This document shows, piece by piece, positions 1-8,543 of a stretch of DNA of 64,000 bases. The translations under genes and the position numbers were made by a program. Position 1 is the first letter of the stretch, and the number at the start of each line of letters is the position of its first letter. The stretch covers positions 1-64,000 of the forward strand of contig NZ_FWPT01000002.1 of the NCBI RefSeq assembly GCF_900174585.1. The letters run 5' to 3'. Source of the DNA: Parendozoicomonas haliclonae (lineage in GTDB: Bacteria; Pseudomonadota; Gammaproteobacteria; Pseudomonadales; Endozoicomonadaceae). Below the pieces are notes generated by a model, which saw only the letters and a list, made by a program, of their open reading frames with translations, did not search any database and was not told where the DNA came from.

Positions 1-372
<372 letters not shown>

Positions 373-569
373 AAATCGTTTTTGCTCGCGTCTACCAAGG
401 TAGAGGCAAGCGGCTCTCATTTCGCAAATTACTCTCAATTAAATTGATGAGTCGCTTGTTAATGAGACAAAGTATTTTTTGCATTCTCTATAACCACGGA
501 CTGAACCCAAAGTTAACGAGAAGCTTCATCTCACCAGACAAGCGCCCACACGAATTGTCTGAATTCTTT

Positions 570-580
570 GTTAAAGATCA
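570..580 (-). promoter_or_regulatory. boxA-like antitermination element in the rRNA leader
   Basis: On the minus strand the leader reads TGATCTTTAACAAAG. This resembles the boxA of enterobacterial rRNA leaders (TGCTCTTTAACA), which binds the NusB/S10 antitermination complex. It lies ~200 nt upstream of mature 16S, between promoter and gene, as expected. The call rests on motif similarity and position only. Confidence 0.5.
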
Positions 581-669
581 CTCTTCATCGCATCTTGTGA
601 AGAGGAACACTTAAGCTTAATTCCAGCCCTTGCCCAAAGGAAGTATCTGGCCACTCAAGCGAGGCCGCC

Positions 670-697
670 ATTTTACTCATAGCCCGATCAGTGTCAA
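670..697 (-). promoter_or_regulatory. sigma70 promoter of the rRNA operon
   Basis: On the minus strand there is a perfect -35 TTGACA (692-697), a 16-nt spacer, and a near-consensus -10 TAAAAT (670-675). A GC-rich discriminator (GGCGGCC) follows, which is typical of stringently controlled rRNA promoters. It lies ~300 nt upstream of 16S and only ~45 nt after the stop codon of the preceding gene. Confidence 0.65.
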
Positions 698-742
698 GCC
701 TTTCCTTTCTATCTAATTTTTATTGGATAACCAGAGGAACGA

Positions 743-1510
743 CTATAACTTTTCAAGCTCTTCGGCGTACTTTCTGGCCATGCCAGTACAAGGGCCACCC
801 AATTCACCCAGAGCCTTTACCAAATTATGTATTCCGGCAGGATTCTGTTCAATTGTTTCCTCCAGGGATCGCCACACCTTGACCAAATAGCTTTGTGTCG
901 CGCCATAAGTGCTGTCATAGGCCGCTTTGGCTTCGTTGTCTGTGATCAGCTTTTTAGCTCGCAATTCATTAGCGAAACGTTGCAGACTGCCCTGAGTAGA
1001 ACTTTTCACGCTATTCATCTCTTTCTTGAAATGACTGCTGACATTCTCCCCTTTGGAAATCGCAATAACTTTCTCACCGGCAGACGACAAACCTCGATCA
1101 AGTCTATAGATTATGTTGCCCACTTTTTCGCAATACTCACGCGCTTCGCCCTGCTTACCACTAGCTTCCAACCTGCGCATGTTTTTATACAGACCATAAA
1201 CAAGGTTATGAGCCCTGTCAGACTCGCTGACACTCTTTAAGTCAAAAACCTCTTCATAGATTTCATCATCAAGAAGCTCTTCAGTATTGCAACGGCAAGC
1301 GAAATCCGACGTACTCGATCCGATCATTGTCATAGCTTCATCTTCAAGCCTCTCAAAGATACGCATTTCCGGGCTGATCACCTGCACACTACGCCCCTGA
1401 TGGCAGCCTGCGCCATGGGTTTCATCGCCTGTGAGCTGTTGGGGTGTTGCGCCTACCCCAACACCGGTAGATGCACTTCCAACCGAAGGTTTATAACCTG
1501 CTCCGTCCAT
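743..1510 (-). CDS. Helical protein with two putative death-fold-like modules (family member 1)
   Basis: The product is 255 residues and matches no family I recognise. It has a Gly/Thr-rich N terminus (1-45) without a signal peptide or membrane segment. Two helical modules follow, at roughly 50-135 and 172-255. Each has the pattern: aromatic/hydrophobic helix, L(I/L)-(T/D)D-E turn (for example KLITDNE at 187-193), then a helix pair ending near NP-x-x-hydrophobic. The layout resembles CARD/DEATH domains of eukaryotic death-fold proteins, but this is my pattern reading and not a database result. It is a paralogue of the next gene upstream, sharing the start M-(D/E)-x-AGY and the same two-module plan, and is only 38 nt from it, so the two are probably co-transcribed. 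An AAGGAG ribosome site precedes the ATG. No terminator is seen before the rRNA promoter. Confidence 0.7.
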   Translation of the reverse strand: MDGAGYKPSVGSASTGVGVGATPQQLTGDETHGAGCHQGRSVQVISPEMRIFERLEDEAMTMIGSSTSDFACRCNTEELLDDEIYEEVFDLKSVSESDRAHNLVYGLYKNMRRLEASGKQGEAREYCEKVGNIIYRLDRGLSSAGEKVIAISKGENVSSHFKKEMNSVKSSTQGSLQRFANELRAKKLITDNEAKAAYDSTYGATQSYLVKVWRSLEETIEQNPAGIHNLVKALGELGGPCTGMARKYAEELEKL

Positions 1511-1548
1511 TATTAACTCCTTAATTCTTTTTGCTATTTAAATAGTTC

Positions 1549-2346
1549 TTAAGCCGCACTCTTCACCAATGCTTCATACTTCTGGAAATATTCCTTCGCA
1601 GCGCTTCTTACAGGATCACCCAGGTCGTGAAACACCTTTTTCAGCGCCTCTATACTCTCATCTGGATTGTTTGCTACCGCCTCCTCAATAGCGCGCCAGG
1701 TTTGCTCCAGTTGAGCTTTGGCTGCACCACTTTTAGGATCTGTTGCTGCATCGTGCTCTTCATCGGAGATCATATCTGCAGCGTTAAACGAGGTTGCCAG
1801 CCTCTCTAAACTGCTCTGGATAGCATCGTTAATCATATCCATCCGCTTTCTAAAACCGCGACTGGCAAGTTCAGCCTTGTTCTGAGCGATGCCCATAATG
1901 TCTTCGCCTGTGCTACGCAACACGACATCTTTATTGCGAATAATCTCGCCGATTTGTGAACAAAAACTTCTTGCCCCTGCATCATCATTAGCTTGCTCAG
2001 AAGCCCGTATTTTTTTTTGGAGACTACGCAGAAAAAGATTTGTCATCTCTCTCTTCGACAGAGAAGATCTGCCTATATCACTAATATCATCGCTGGTATC
2101 GTCGTCAATAAGTTGAGCGCTAAAGCATTTGCTGCCAAAACTATCAAGCTGAAGCTCCAACAGTCCTGACAAATGCTGCTGCAAATCTTCCATAAGCAGC
2201 TGCTGTGCCTCTACAACTGTAACGCCTCGCCCCTGGAAACTCGCCGCACCGGCTGTTGCTGTAGCCTCACCCACCAGAGGCATCCCCGTAGCGGGGTCAA
2301 CCTGTTGCCCTGCTGTGGTTGACTGTGTATAACCTGCTCTTTCCAT
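1549..2346 (-). CDS. Helical protein with two putative death-fold-like modules (family member 2)
   Basis: The product is 265 residues and is a paralogue of the gene just downstream. The first ~45 residues are low-complexity (Thr/Ala/Gly-rich). Module one spans ~55-137 (AQLIDDD turn at 77-83, then a basic helix FLRSLQKKIR at 105-114). Module two spans ~175-260 (DMISDEE at 191-197, then an EEAVANNP-type helix end at 221-228). There is no signal peptide and no membrane helix. AAGGAG lies ahead of the ATG. It is separated by 127 nt from the larger related gene upstream. The CARD/DEATH-like comparison is inference; the two-copy internal repeat and the paralogy are visible in the sequence. It is possibly a protein delivered to or interacting with a eukaryotic host. 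Confidence 0.7.
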   Translation of the reverse strand: MERAGYTQSTTAGQQVDPATGMPLVGEATATAGAASFQGRGVTVVEAQQLLMEDLQQHLSGLLELQLDSFGSKCFSAQLIDDDTSDDISDIGRSSLSKREMTNLFLRSLQKKIRASEQANDDAGARSFCSQIGEIIRNKDVVLRSTGEDIMGIAQNKAELASRGFRKRMDMINDAIQSSLERLATSFNAADMISDEEHDAATDPKSGAAKAQLEQTWRAIEEAVANNPDESIEALKKVFHDLGDPVRSAAKEYFQKYEALVKSAA

Positions 2347-2473
2347 TTTTAACTCCTTAGTTTTCTACTTTGTCATTTTTCAGTTTTGATACATTGCCGA
2401 ATATGTCTGCTATTGCACCAATACCTACCTTCAGCGCATGAAGTCACACTTCTCAATGCCTCATGATTTCTGA

Positions 2474-4450
2474 TTACTGAATGGCAGCTTCAATCTTTTC
2501 TGCCAGCTTTTTATGATGCGGCATGCCTGCATCCTTCATAACCGCCGTTATCTCCTGAAGCTTTTCGGGATCCACAGCTACCTGCTCTTCAATTTCCCGA
2601 AAAAGATCATGCCGTAGAACTTGAAAATTATTTTCGCCAGGACTCAGAAGCATATTGCACTCCTCCTTGGTCAATAGCCCCCGCCCACGGAAGTCATTCA
2701 CTACGCCATGAAGGTTGCTGCTAAATATGTTTTTCAATGATTCCGTGTGTTTTCGTATGATTAAGGTCGCTTTTTTACCGCTTTCGTAATCCTGCTTCAT
2801 ACTCTGGTAGAGACTTTGCCAGGAGGGTTCTCTTTGCAGAACGAGCAGCACTGCACTGAACACTTTTTCAACAGGCGCCTCTGATCCATTCAGCTTTGCC
2901 TTCAGCAGAAAGACCAGACTTTCAGCCAGCTCCGCAGAAGACGGTTTTTGTTGAGCGTGTTTTGAAACATACCGTTCATACAGTTCGTCGCTGACCAACT
3001 CTTCCTGATACAGCTTGCGGATAAAAGAGTTCACCGATCCCTGCTGAGAATAAGCTCTCAGCATCTCCTCCATATAAAGCTCCAATACAGACTCTGCACT
3101 GGCCTGAGAGTCCTGAGGTGGATGCTCCGGTAAAGACACGACTGAAGCTCCCGAACCGGAAACCTGTGGAATAAAATCCATTTCCTCAATGGCCACATCC
3201 ATGCAAACTTCACGCTCATCACCACTCAGCCGGGCAAATACCTGATTCAGGGCTTGCTTGGTAGCAACCTCTGTTTCCTGATTAGCCAGAAGGCTGTCCA
3301 ATTGCTTGATGTCATCTTCATTGAGTGAGACACCCTGCTCCATAAATAACTCAACCAGATTGTCATTTTGCGAAGTCACAATCGCTTTGATCATTTCATA
3401 AGCCAGGCAACGGTCCGGAAAATGCGGCATCAAAGAACCTAGCTTCATCATTAACTGCCCCACATCCTGCGTATTGGGAAACATCGGATTAGTCTGCTTC
3501 AAAAGCTGAATCACATAATTTTTCATGCTGGCCTTTTGTGACGGGTCGGCTATAGATGCCGTGAGTTCACTGGCAAAGCGCTCAAGCGCACCATCCAGAT
3601 CGCAGACCTCGACATTGGAAAACAATGTAATGTTTGCGCGCAAGGCACTCTCCAGCATCGGAATATTCTGTGAAATGGAAGGATTTATGCGCAGACCTTT
3701 TTCACGCAGGCGATCAATAACCAGCTGCCGATTCGCCACGCCCTGGTCAGCATTCCCCATATCGAAGCCACTTTTGGCCAGCTTATCTGACAAGTCTTTC
3801 GCAAGTGCCAGATTAGGGTTGACCCTACCACTCGCATCACAAATCACCATTTGCCCGAGAATAATCAGCATCAGAACTTCTGCCGCATCAGACTCTCTGT
3901 ACTTTGTCATTAATACAGAAGGCAGTTGTTGAAGGCACTTCATACGGGTAGACACTTTTTTATCGCCAGGTTTCAGATTGACCAGGGCCTGCCTGTTGAA
4001 TACGCTCTGATCATTGACATCCTTCAGGCTACTGACCAAACCGTAGAGGTTTGCCATACAGAGCCGCACCAACAATAATTTGTTCTGATTCCTGAGCAGG
4101 CCGTTACCCTCTGCCACCAAAGCCTGGGTAAACTTCTGCTTGTGAATTTTTGGTCCCACATCAGACTGAATATCTGCCAACCCAGTTAATTGCATTGAAG
4201 GAAAAGCTCCGGGCATAACTGACACAGGTACCGGATTAGCAAGACCCGGAGCATGACCCACATGAGGATAAGGTGGGGGATGGGAGCCCGTCATATAAGT
4301 CTGGGGAGGGTAATATGGTGCAACCGGATAGCCACCGCTACTGCCACCATAGAAACCACCTGTCTGAGTTGGGGGTGTAGCACTTGAAAAGACAGGGTTC
4401 CCTTGCACTGATGGCGGAAAACCTGAGGGCGCTGTAGATGGCTGCTGCAT
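2474..4450 (-). CDS. 658-residue protein: Pro-rich N terminus, conserved core, two C-terminal death-fold-like modules
   Basis: Residues 1-85 are rich in Pro, Gly, Ser and Tyr, like a disordered linker, with no signal peptide. Residues ~88-438 form a helical core closely similar to that of the next upstream gene. Shared strings include KVSTR, GQMVICDAS, NQNK/HQNK and YE(M/L)IKAIVT. Near the C terminus are two helical modules (~455-545 and ~570-658) with the same turn signature as the two smaller neighbours, for example ELVSDELYE and GLLTKEE followed by EEQVAVDPEKL. The core is unknown to me. The ATG follows GGAG. A 292-nt gap with a terminator separates it from the upstream paralogue, so this gene may start a three-gene unit with the two smaller ones. 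Function is unknown; a host-interaction role is inference. Confidence 0.72.
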   Translation of the reverse strand: MQQPSTAPSGFPPSVQGNPVFSSATPPTQTGGFYGGSSGGYPVAPYYPPQTYMTGSHPPPYPHVGHAPGLANPVPVSVMPGAFPSMQLTGLADIQSDVGPKIHKQKFTQALVAEGNGLLRNQNKLLLVRLCMANLYGLVSSLKDVNDQSVFNRQALVNLKPGDKKVSTRMKCLQQLPSVLMTKYRESDAAEVLMLIILGQMVICDASGRVNPNLALAKDLSDKLAKSGFDMGNADQGVANRQLVIDRLREKGLRINPSISQNIPMLESALRANITLFSNVEVCDLDGALERFASELTASIADPSQKASMKNYVIQLLKQTNPMFPNTQDVGQLMMKLGSLMPHFPDRCLAYEMIKAIVTSQNDNLVELFMEQGVSLNEDDIKQLDSLLANQETEVATKQALNQVFARLSGDEREVCMDVAIEEMDFIPQVSGSGASVVSLPEHPPQDSQASAESVLELYMEEMLRAYSQQGSVNSFIRKLYQEELVSDELYERYVSKHAQQKPSSAELAESLVFLLKAKLNGSEAPVEKVFSAVLLVLQREPSWQSLYQSMKQDYESGKKATLIIRKHTESLKNIFSSNLHGVVNDFRGRGLLTKEECNMLLSPGENNFQVLRHDLFREIEEQVAVDPEKLQEITAVMKDAGMPHHKKLAEKIEAAIQ

Positions 4451-4666
4451 AACTGTTTATCTCCAAATTATAAATATTCTTTCGACTTCCCAGTCTTCAG
4501 GAATGCTTCTGGCGAGGCGAATAACAACTTAGAGAAAAGAAACAACGAGCAGTTTCAAACGGACTTGTCTGTTTTGATAACATCCTGGGACATGACCGAT
4601 AGCCAGGCCGTTATAAATGGAAAAGACTACCTATTAAGCATGAAGCTGTTTTTATGGAAGGGCTTT

Positions 4667-4700
4667 AAAAAAAGGGATGGCTCCTTTCAAGAGCCATCCC
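4667..4700 (-). terminator. Rho-independent terminator after the 685-residue gene
   Basis: On the minus strand, GGGATGGCTC pairs with GAGCCATCCC around a short loop (4674-4700). A run of seven T residues follows (complement of 4667-4673). It lies 43 nt after the stop at 4743 and separates this gene from the downstream paralogue. Confidence 0.85.
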
Positions 4701-4742
4701 TGATTTTCAGGAGGTTGGAACTCCTCCCTGGCACAACAACGT

Positions 4743-6800
4743 TTATCTCATGCTTTGCTTAACTTTTCGCAGCATATCAGATAAAGCTTCGCAGCCAGCC
4801 ATACACTCCAATACCGCTTTCTCAAGGGATGGATTCTGCTCAAGCTTGAGCTCCAGAAGATCCAGCAGGGCATTGGCACCCTTTAAACCTCTATCTTCAA
4901 GCACACTTTGCTTTTCGAGTATCTCGATAACGCCTTTGCTATACAGCGCTCCCGTAAAGCTCCGGAGTGTTGTGTCATTAATCGCTAGATTACGGTAAAG
5001 ATCGTTCCGGTTTTGGCGGAGAGCCTCGTGTAGAGGAACACCTCGAGAACCGGTACCCCCCATACTGAGTGGTGCCACACTCGGCCTGCCCACTGCTGCA
5101 GGATGCGTAGAGGTGTTCCCTCTACCAGAAGACTGTGGCATGCCTTGCGAAGGGATGAAGTTCATTTCTTCTATCGCCACATCCAGGCAGGCATCACGCT
5201 CCAGGCCATCCAGCGTTGTAAAGACCTGCCCCAGCGCCTGCTTGGTAGCACCTTCTGCTTCCTGACCCGCCAGAAGGGTATCCAGAGCCTGTACATCGTC
5301 ATCACTCAACGAAACACCCTGTTGTGCAAAGATATCTGACAGCCCCGTATCCGGTGCAGTAACAATGGCTTTGATCAGCTCATACGCCAGTGGTGCCTGA
5401 GGGAAGCTATTGAACAGCCCCTGCAAATTTAACAGCAGGGAACCCACAGCATGAGGGTTAGGCAACATCGGGTTCGCCTGGCTTAACATCTGCACAATGT
5501 GCGATTTCCATGCAGCTTTTTGGTGTGGGTTCGGAATAGGCGCGGTCAGCTCATTGGCAAAACGATCCAATGCCCCCTGGAGATCCTCCACCTCGACACC
5601 GTTGAACACAGCAATATTTTTACGAATTGCTTCATCCAGCATCGGAATGTCCTTCGACGCGGAAGGATTGAGCTTCAGTCCTGATTTCGCCAGGCAATCA
5701 ATAACCCTCTGGCGATTTTGCATACCCTGCGGCGTCGAAAGGCTCATATCAAAACCTTCTTTGGCCAACATCGCTGAGATATCGTTTACGAGCATCTGGT
5801 TTGGGTTGGTTTTGGAGCTGGCATCACATATCACCATCTGCCCAAGGAAAATCAACACCAGAGTTTCTGCCGCCTTGTCCCCATTGAATTTTGTCTTTAA
5901 CACCTGTGGCAAATTCAGCAGAGCCTTCAGGCGGGTAGACACTTTTTTATCGCTGGGTTTCAGAGAGGCCAAAGCATCCCTGCTGAATACGCTCTGATCA
6001 TCGGCACCCTTCAGACTGTTGATTAAGCCATAGAGGTTCGACATACACAGCTTGACCATTAACGTTTTGTTCTGGTGCTGCAAAATATTGCGGCCAACTT
6101 TAAGCAGTGCCTGGTGAAACTTTTGTTCTGCAATCCGTTCTGAAGAGCCAGACTGAATCTGGTCGAGCCCAGTCAACTGCGGAACGGAAGAACCACCTGG
6201 TGCGGCCGGAGGTGGATAGGCACCATGCATAGGCATTCCAGACATAGGCATTCCAGACATAGGCATTCCAGACATAGGCATTCCAGACATAGGCATGCCC
6301 GGCATAGGAGCCGTTCCAAAGCCCATGTGATATGGTGGAGGTGGTGGAAAGCCCGGCACACCAGCGGTTGCTGGAGACGGCGCGGTCGCAAAGCTGCTGA
6401 AAGGAGAAGGCGGATTATGAATGACGCTTCGCTCCGACAGGCTGGAAACACTACTCATGCTTGGATGGGGGCTATCCGTTGAAGTGTATGAAGATGAGCC
6501 ATCAAGAGTATCTTCAGGCTCCAGGTTCTGGCTGCCAAGAGTATCCATAGGCAACTCTCCATCGCCATGACCGGCTGGCGGAACAGTGCCCGTATAAGGA
6601 GATGTCTGGAACCCCAGAGAACCCTGTTGTGGCGAATAAGGATAAGGCGCTACATGCCGAGGGCCTGTGGCCCCATGGTAAGTGTGGGCTGGCATGCCAG
6701 GCATGCTTCCAGTACCAGGAAACATACTCGCATTGGAAACAGGAACAGAACCTGGCATCGGTGGGCGCGGGCCACCTGTGTTTGCTGAATTAAAATTCAC
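4743..6800 (-). CDS. 685-residue paralogue: Pro/Met-rich N terminus with tandem repeat, conserved core, one C-terminal death-fold-like module
   Basis: Translation starts at a GTG preceded by GGAGG, nine bases away. Residues 1-205 are low-complexity (Pro, Met, Gly, Ser), including a Ser-rich stretch and a five-residue Met-Pro-Met-Ser-Gly repeat (~166-190) encoded by a 15-bp tandem repeat. Residues ~209-550 match the core of the neighbouring 658-residue protein over their whole length, with many identical blocks such as DDQSVFSR/DQSVFNR and GQMVICDAS. The C terminus (~598-685) holds one helical module like those of the other three genes, with KGVIEILEK and LELKLEQNPSLEK. There is no signal peptide or transmembrane segment. 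It forms its own transcription unit with a strong terminator. The family is unknown to me. Confidence 0.72.
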   Translation of the reverse strand: MNFNSANTGGPRPPMPGSVPVSNASMFPGTGSMPGMPAHTYHGATGPRHVAPYPYSPQQGSLGFQTSPYTGTVPPAGHGDGELPMDTLGSQNLEPEDTLDGSSSYTSTDSPHPSMSSVSSLSERSVIHNPPSPFSSFATAPSPATAGVPGFPPPPPYHMGFGTAPMPGMPMSGMPMSGMPMSGMPMSGMPMHGAYPPPAAPGGSSVPQLTGLDQIQSGSSERIAEQKFHQALLKVGRNILQHQNKTLMVKLCMSNLYGLINSLKGADDQSVFSRDALASLKPSDKKVSTRLKALLNLPQVLKTKFNGDKAAETLVLIFLGQMVICDASSKTNPNQMLVNDISAMLAKEGFDMSLSTPQGMQNRQRVIDCLAKSGLKLNPSASKDIPMLDEAIRKNIAVFNGVEVEDLQGALDRFANELTAPIPNPHQKAAWKSHIVQMLSQANPMLPNPHAVGSLLLNLQGLFNSFPQAPLAYELIKAIVTAPDTGLSDIFAQQGVSLSDDDVQALDTLLAGQEAEGATKQALGQVFTTLDGLERDACLDVAIEEMNFIPSQGMPQSSGRGNTSTHPAAVGRPSVAPLSMGGTGSRGVPLHEALRQNRNDLYRNLAINDTTLRSFTGALYSKGVIEILEKQSVLEDRGLKGANALLDLLELKLEQNPSLEKAVLECMAGCEALSDMLRKVKQSMR
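6229..6303 (-). repeat. 15-bp in-frame tandem repeat, five units
   Basis: The unit ATAGGCATTCCAGAC occurs four times perfectly (6229-6288) and a fifth time with three changes (6289-6303). It encodes repeated Met-Pro-Met-Ser-Gly in the 685-residue protein. The unit length is a multiple of three, so copy-number change would alter protein length without a frameshift. Confidence 0.95.
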
Positions 6801-6945
6801 TTTTGTTTACCTCCAAATTACTCATTTATCCCTTGTCTTCCTGACACATTCAGGTAAACGACATCGGAACATCAGCAGATTGGAGATAAGTCTTTTTATA
6901 AAATTCCCAACAAGCATGTTAGGGCCAAAAAGGCCGCAACACCTA

Positions 6946-6984
6946 GTGTTGATGAAGGCCGGAAGAACCAGCCCTCATCAACAC
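6946..6984 (-). terminator. Hairpin after tyrS, possible terminator
   Basis: Arms at 6946-6959 and 6971-6984 pair at 13 of 14 positions around an 11-nt loop, just after the tyrS stop at 6991. The following T run is short and displaced, within GGCCTTTTTGGCC at 6923-6935, so termination strength is uncertain. The gap 6801-6990 holds nothing else I can support. Confidence 0.45.
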
Positions 6985-6990
6985 GCTCAC

Positions 6991-8301
6991 TCAGCCAGCG
7001 CTTCTTTCAAACAGCTGGTGCTTTTTCTTGCCCATCTTTACCAGGAAGAAGCGACCGAACATGGCCTTATCAGCAGCAAAGGCTTCTGCCAGCTTCATAT
7101 TATCTTCCATGGATTTGGCTTCACCATTAATAGTCAAACCACTGCGACCCAGCGCATCCTTGATCTGCTTACCCGGTGCCAGCTCACTTTCCGCCAGGAA
7201 CTGGTTCAGGGATTTACCCTCCAGATCAGCATCAGAGAACCTGGTGCATGGCAGACCATCCATCGCCAGCTGTTCCAGCTCGGTTTCAGTCAGTGCGTTC
7301 AGATCACCGGAGAACAGAGCTTCGGTAATACGCATGGCAGAGGCCAGACCTTCTTCACCGTGAACAAGACGGGTCGCTTCGCGAGCCAGGATAGCCTGAG
7401 CTTCCGGACGCCCCTGACGCTCTTTATCGGCCTGTTCGATGGCATTGATCTCTTCAACCGGCAGGAAGGTGAAGAATTTCAGGAAGCGGTAAACATCAGC
7501 ATCCGCTGTGTTCAGCCAGAACTGGTAGAAGGCGTATTGGGAGGTTTTCTTAGGATCCAGCCATACTGCACCACCTTCGGTCTTACCGAACTTGGTGCCG
7601 TCCGCCTTAGTGATCAGAGGTACAGTCAGACCAAAAGTCTGCGCCTTGTTCTGGCGACGGGCCAGATCAATACCACCAACGATATTACCCCACTGGTCAG
7701 AACCACCCACCTGCAGAGTACAATCGTGCAGACGGTTCAGCTCTGCAAAGTCCATACCCTGCAGCAGCGCGTAGGAGAATTCAGTAAAGGAGATACCGGA
7801 ACCTTCACGGTTGATACGCTGCTTTACGGATTCCTTGTTGACCATGGCATTCACAGAGAAGTGCTTACCGATATCCCGCAGGAAGTCGAGCACACTCATA
7901 TTGCCGGTCCAGTCCAGGTTGTTGGCAACGATGGCGGAGTTCTCGCCACAGTCGAAGTCAATAAATTGACTCACCTGACCTTTAATTTTATCCACCCAGC
8001 CGGCAACGATATCTGGAGTATTCAGCTGACGCTCAGCAGCCTTAAAGCTTGGATCACCGATCAAACCGGTTGCACCGCCCACCAGAGCGATAGGGCGATG
8101 GCCCGCCTGCTGGAAACGCTTCAGTACCAGCAGTGGTACCAGATGACCAAGGTGCAGGCTGTCGGCGGTCGGGTCAAAGCCACAATAAAGGGTGCGGGAG
8201 CCTTCAGCAATGTGAGCCACCAGCTCTTCTTCGGCTGTAACCTGATTAATCAGGCCACGCTGCTGCAGATCTTCCAATAACGGTAATTGACCGCCAGACA
8301 T
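6991..8301 (-). CDS. tyrS: Tyrosyl-tRNA synthetase
   Basis: Class I aminoacyl-tRNA synthetase that attaches tyrosine to tRNA-Tyr in the cytoplasm. The product is 436 residues. It has the HIGH-type motif HLGH at 50-53, the tyrosine-pocket sequence GGSDQWGN, the KMSKS-type loop KFGKT, and a C-terminal S4-like RNA-binding segment ([10 protein letters not shown]...). The start [12 protein letters not shown] matches the family's usual N terminus. An in-frame ATG 45 nt further upstream would add 15 residues with no homology and no ribosome site. It is divergent from the M23 peptidase gene, and the tyrS / M23 peptidase / anmK neighbourhood is conserved in Pseudomonas-type genomes. Confidence 0.97.
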   Translation of the reverse strand: MSGGQLPLLEDLQQRGLINQVTAEEELVAHIAEGSRTLYCGFDPTADSLHLGHLVPLLVLKRFQQAGHRPIALVGGATGLIGDPSFKAAERQLNTPDIVAGWVDKIKGQVSQFIDFDCGENSAIVANNLDWTGNMSVLDFLRDIGKHFSVNAMVNKESVKQRINREGSGISFTEFSYALLQGMDFAELNRLHDCTLQVGGSDQWGNIVGGIDLARRQNKAQTFGLTVPLITKADGTKFGKTEGGAVWLDPKKTSQYAFYQFWLNTADADVYRFLKFFTFLPVEEINAIEQADKERQGRPEAQAILAREATRLVHGEEGLASAMRITEALFSGDLNALTETELEQLAMDGLPCTRFSDADLEGKSLNQFLAESELAPGKQIKDALGRSGLTINGEAKSMEDNMKLAEAFAADKAMFGRFFLVKMGKKKHQLFERSAG

Positions 8302-8543
8302 AATAACTACCCGTATCCTTTCCGGAACGCCCGAAGCGCTCCCCATCAGTTAATAGATCAAAGACGCAAACATACCGGAAGTCGGAAAAAAGACAACCTC
8401 CTGACAGCACTAGGGATGCAGCCATTTATCCTTATTAGACGACACAAAGTTCTGGCTGCCCACGGAAATTACCGTGAACCTGAAAGCGTTATACTGTATC
8501 TTTATTTCAGACCCTTACTTTATGTAGCCAAGCTATTTATGGC

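Noticed and set aside
4565-4762. Short plus-strand frame between the two large cluster genes
   Set aside because: It runs through the terminator of the minus-strand gene and into its 3' end, with no ribosome site or homology.
6229-6303. CRISPR-like array
   Set aside because: Units are 15 bp and directly adjacent without spacers, and they code in frame, so this is a coding minisatellite.
6225-6482. Arg/His repeat peptide on the plus strand
   Set aside because: It is the antisense reading of the 15-bp minisatellite. The minus-strand frame is much longer and belongs to a paralogous family.
6682-8280. Long open frame on the plus strand opposite tyrS
   Set aside because: It is the shadow of tyrS, whose motifs are clear. 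It shows no domain, has no ribosome site, and spans the tyrS terminator region.
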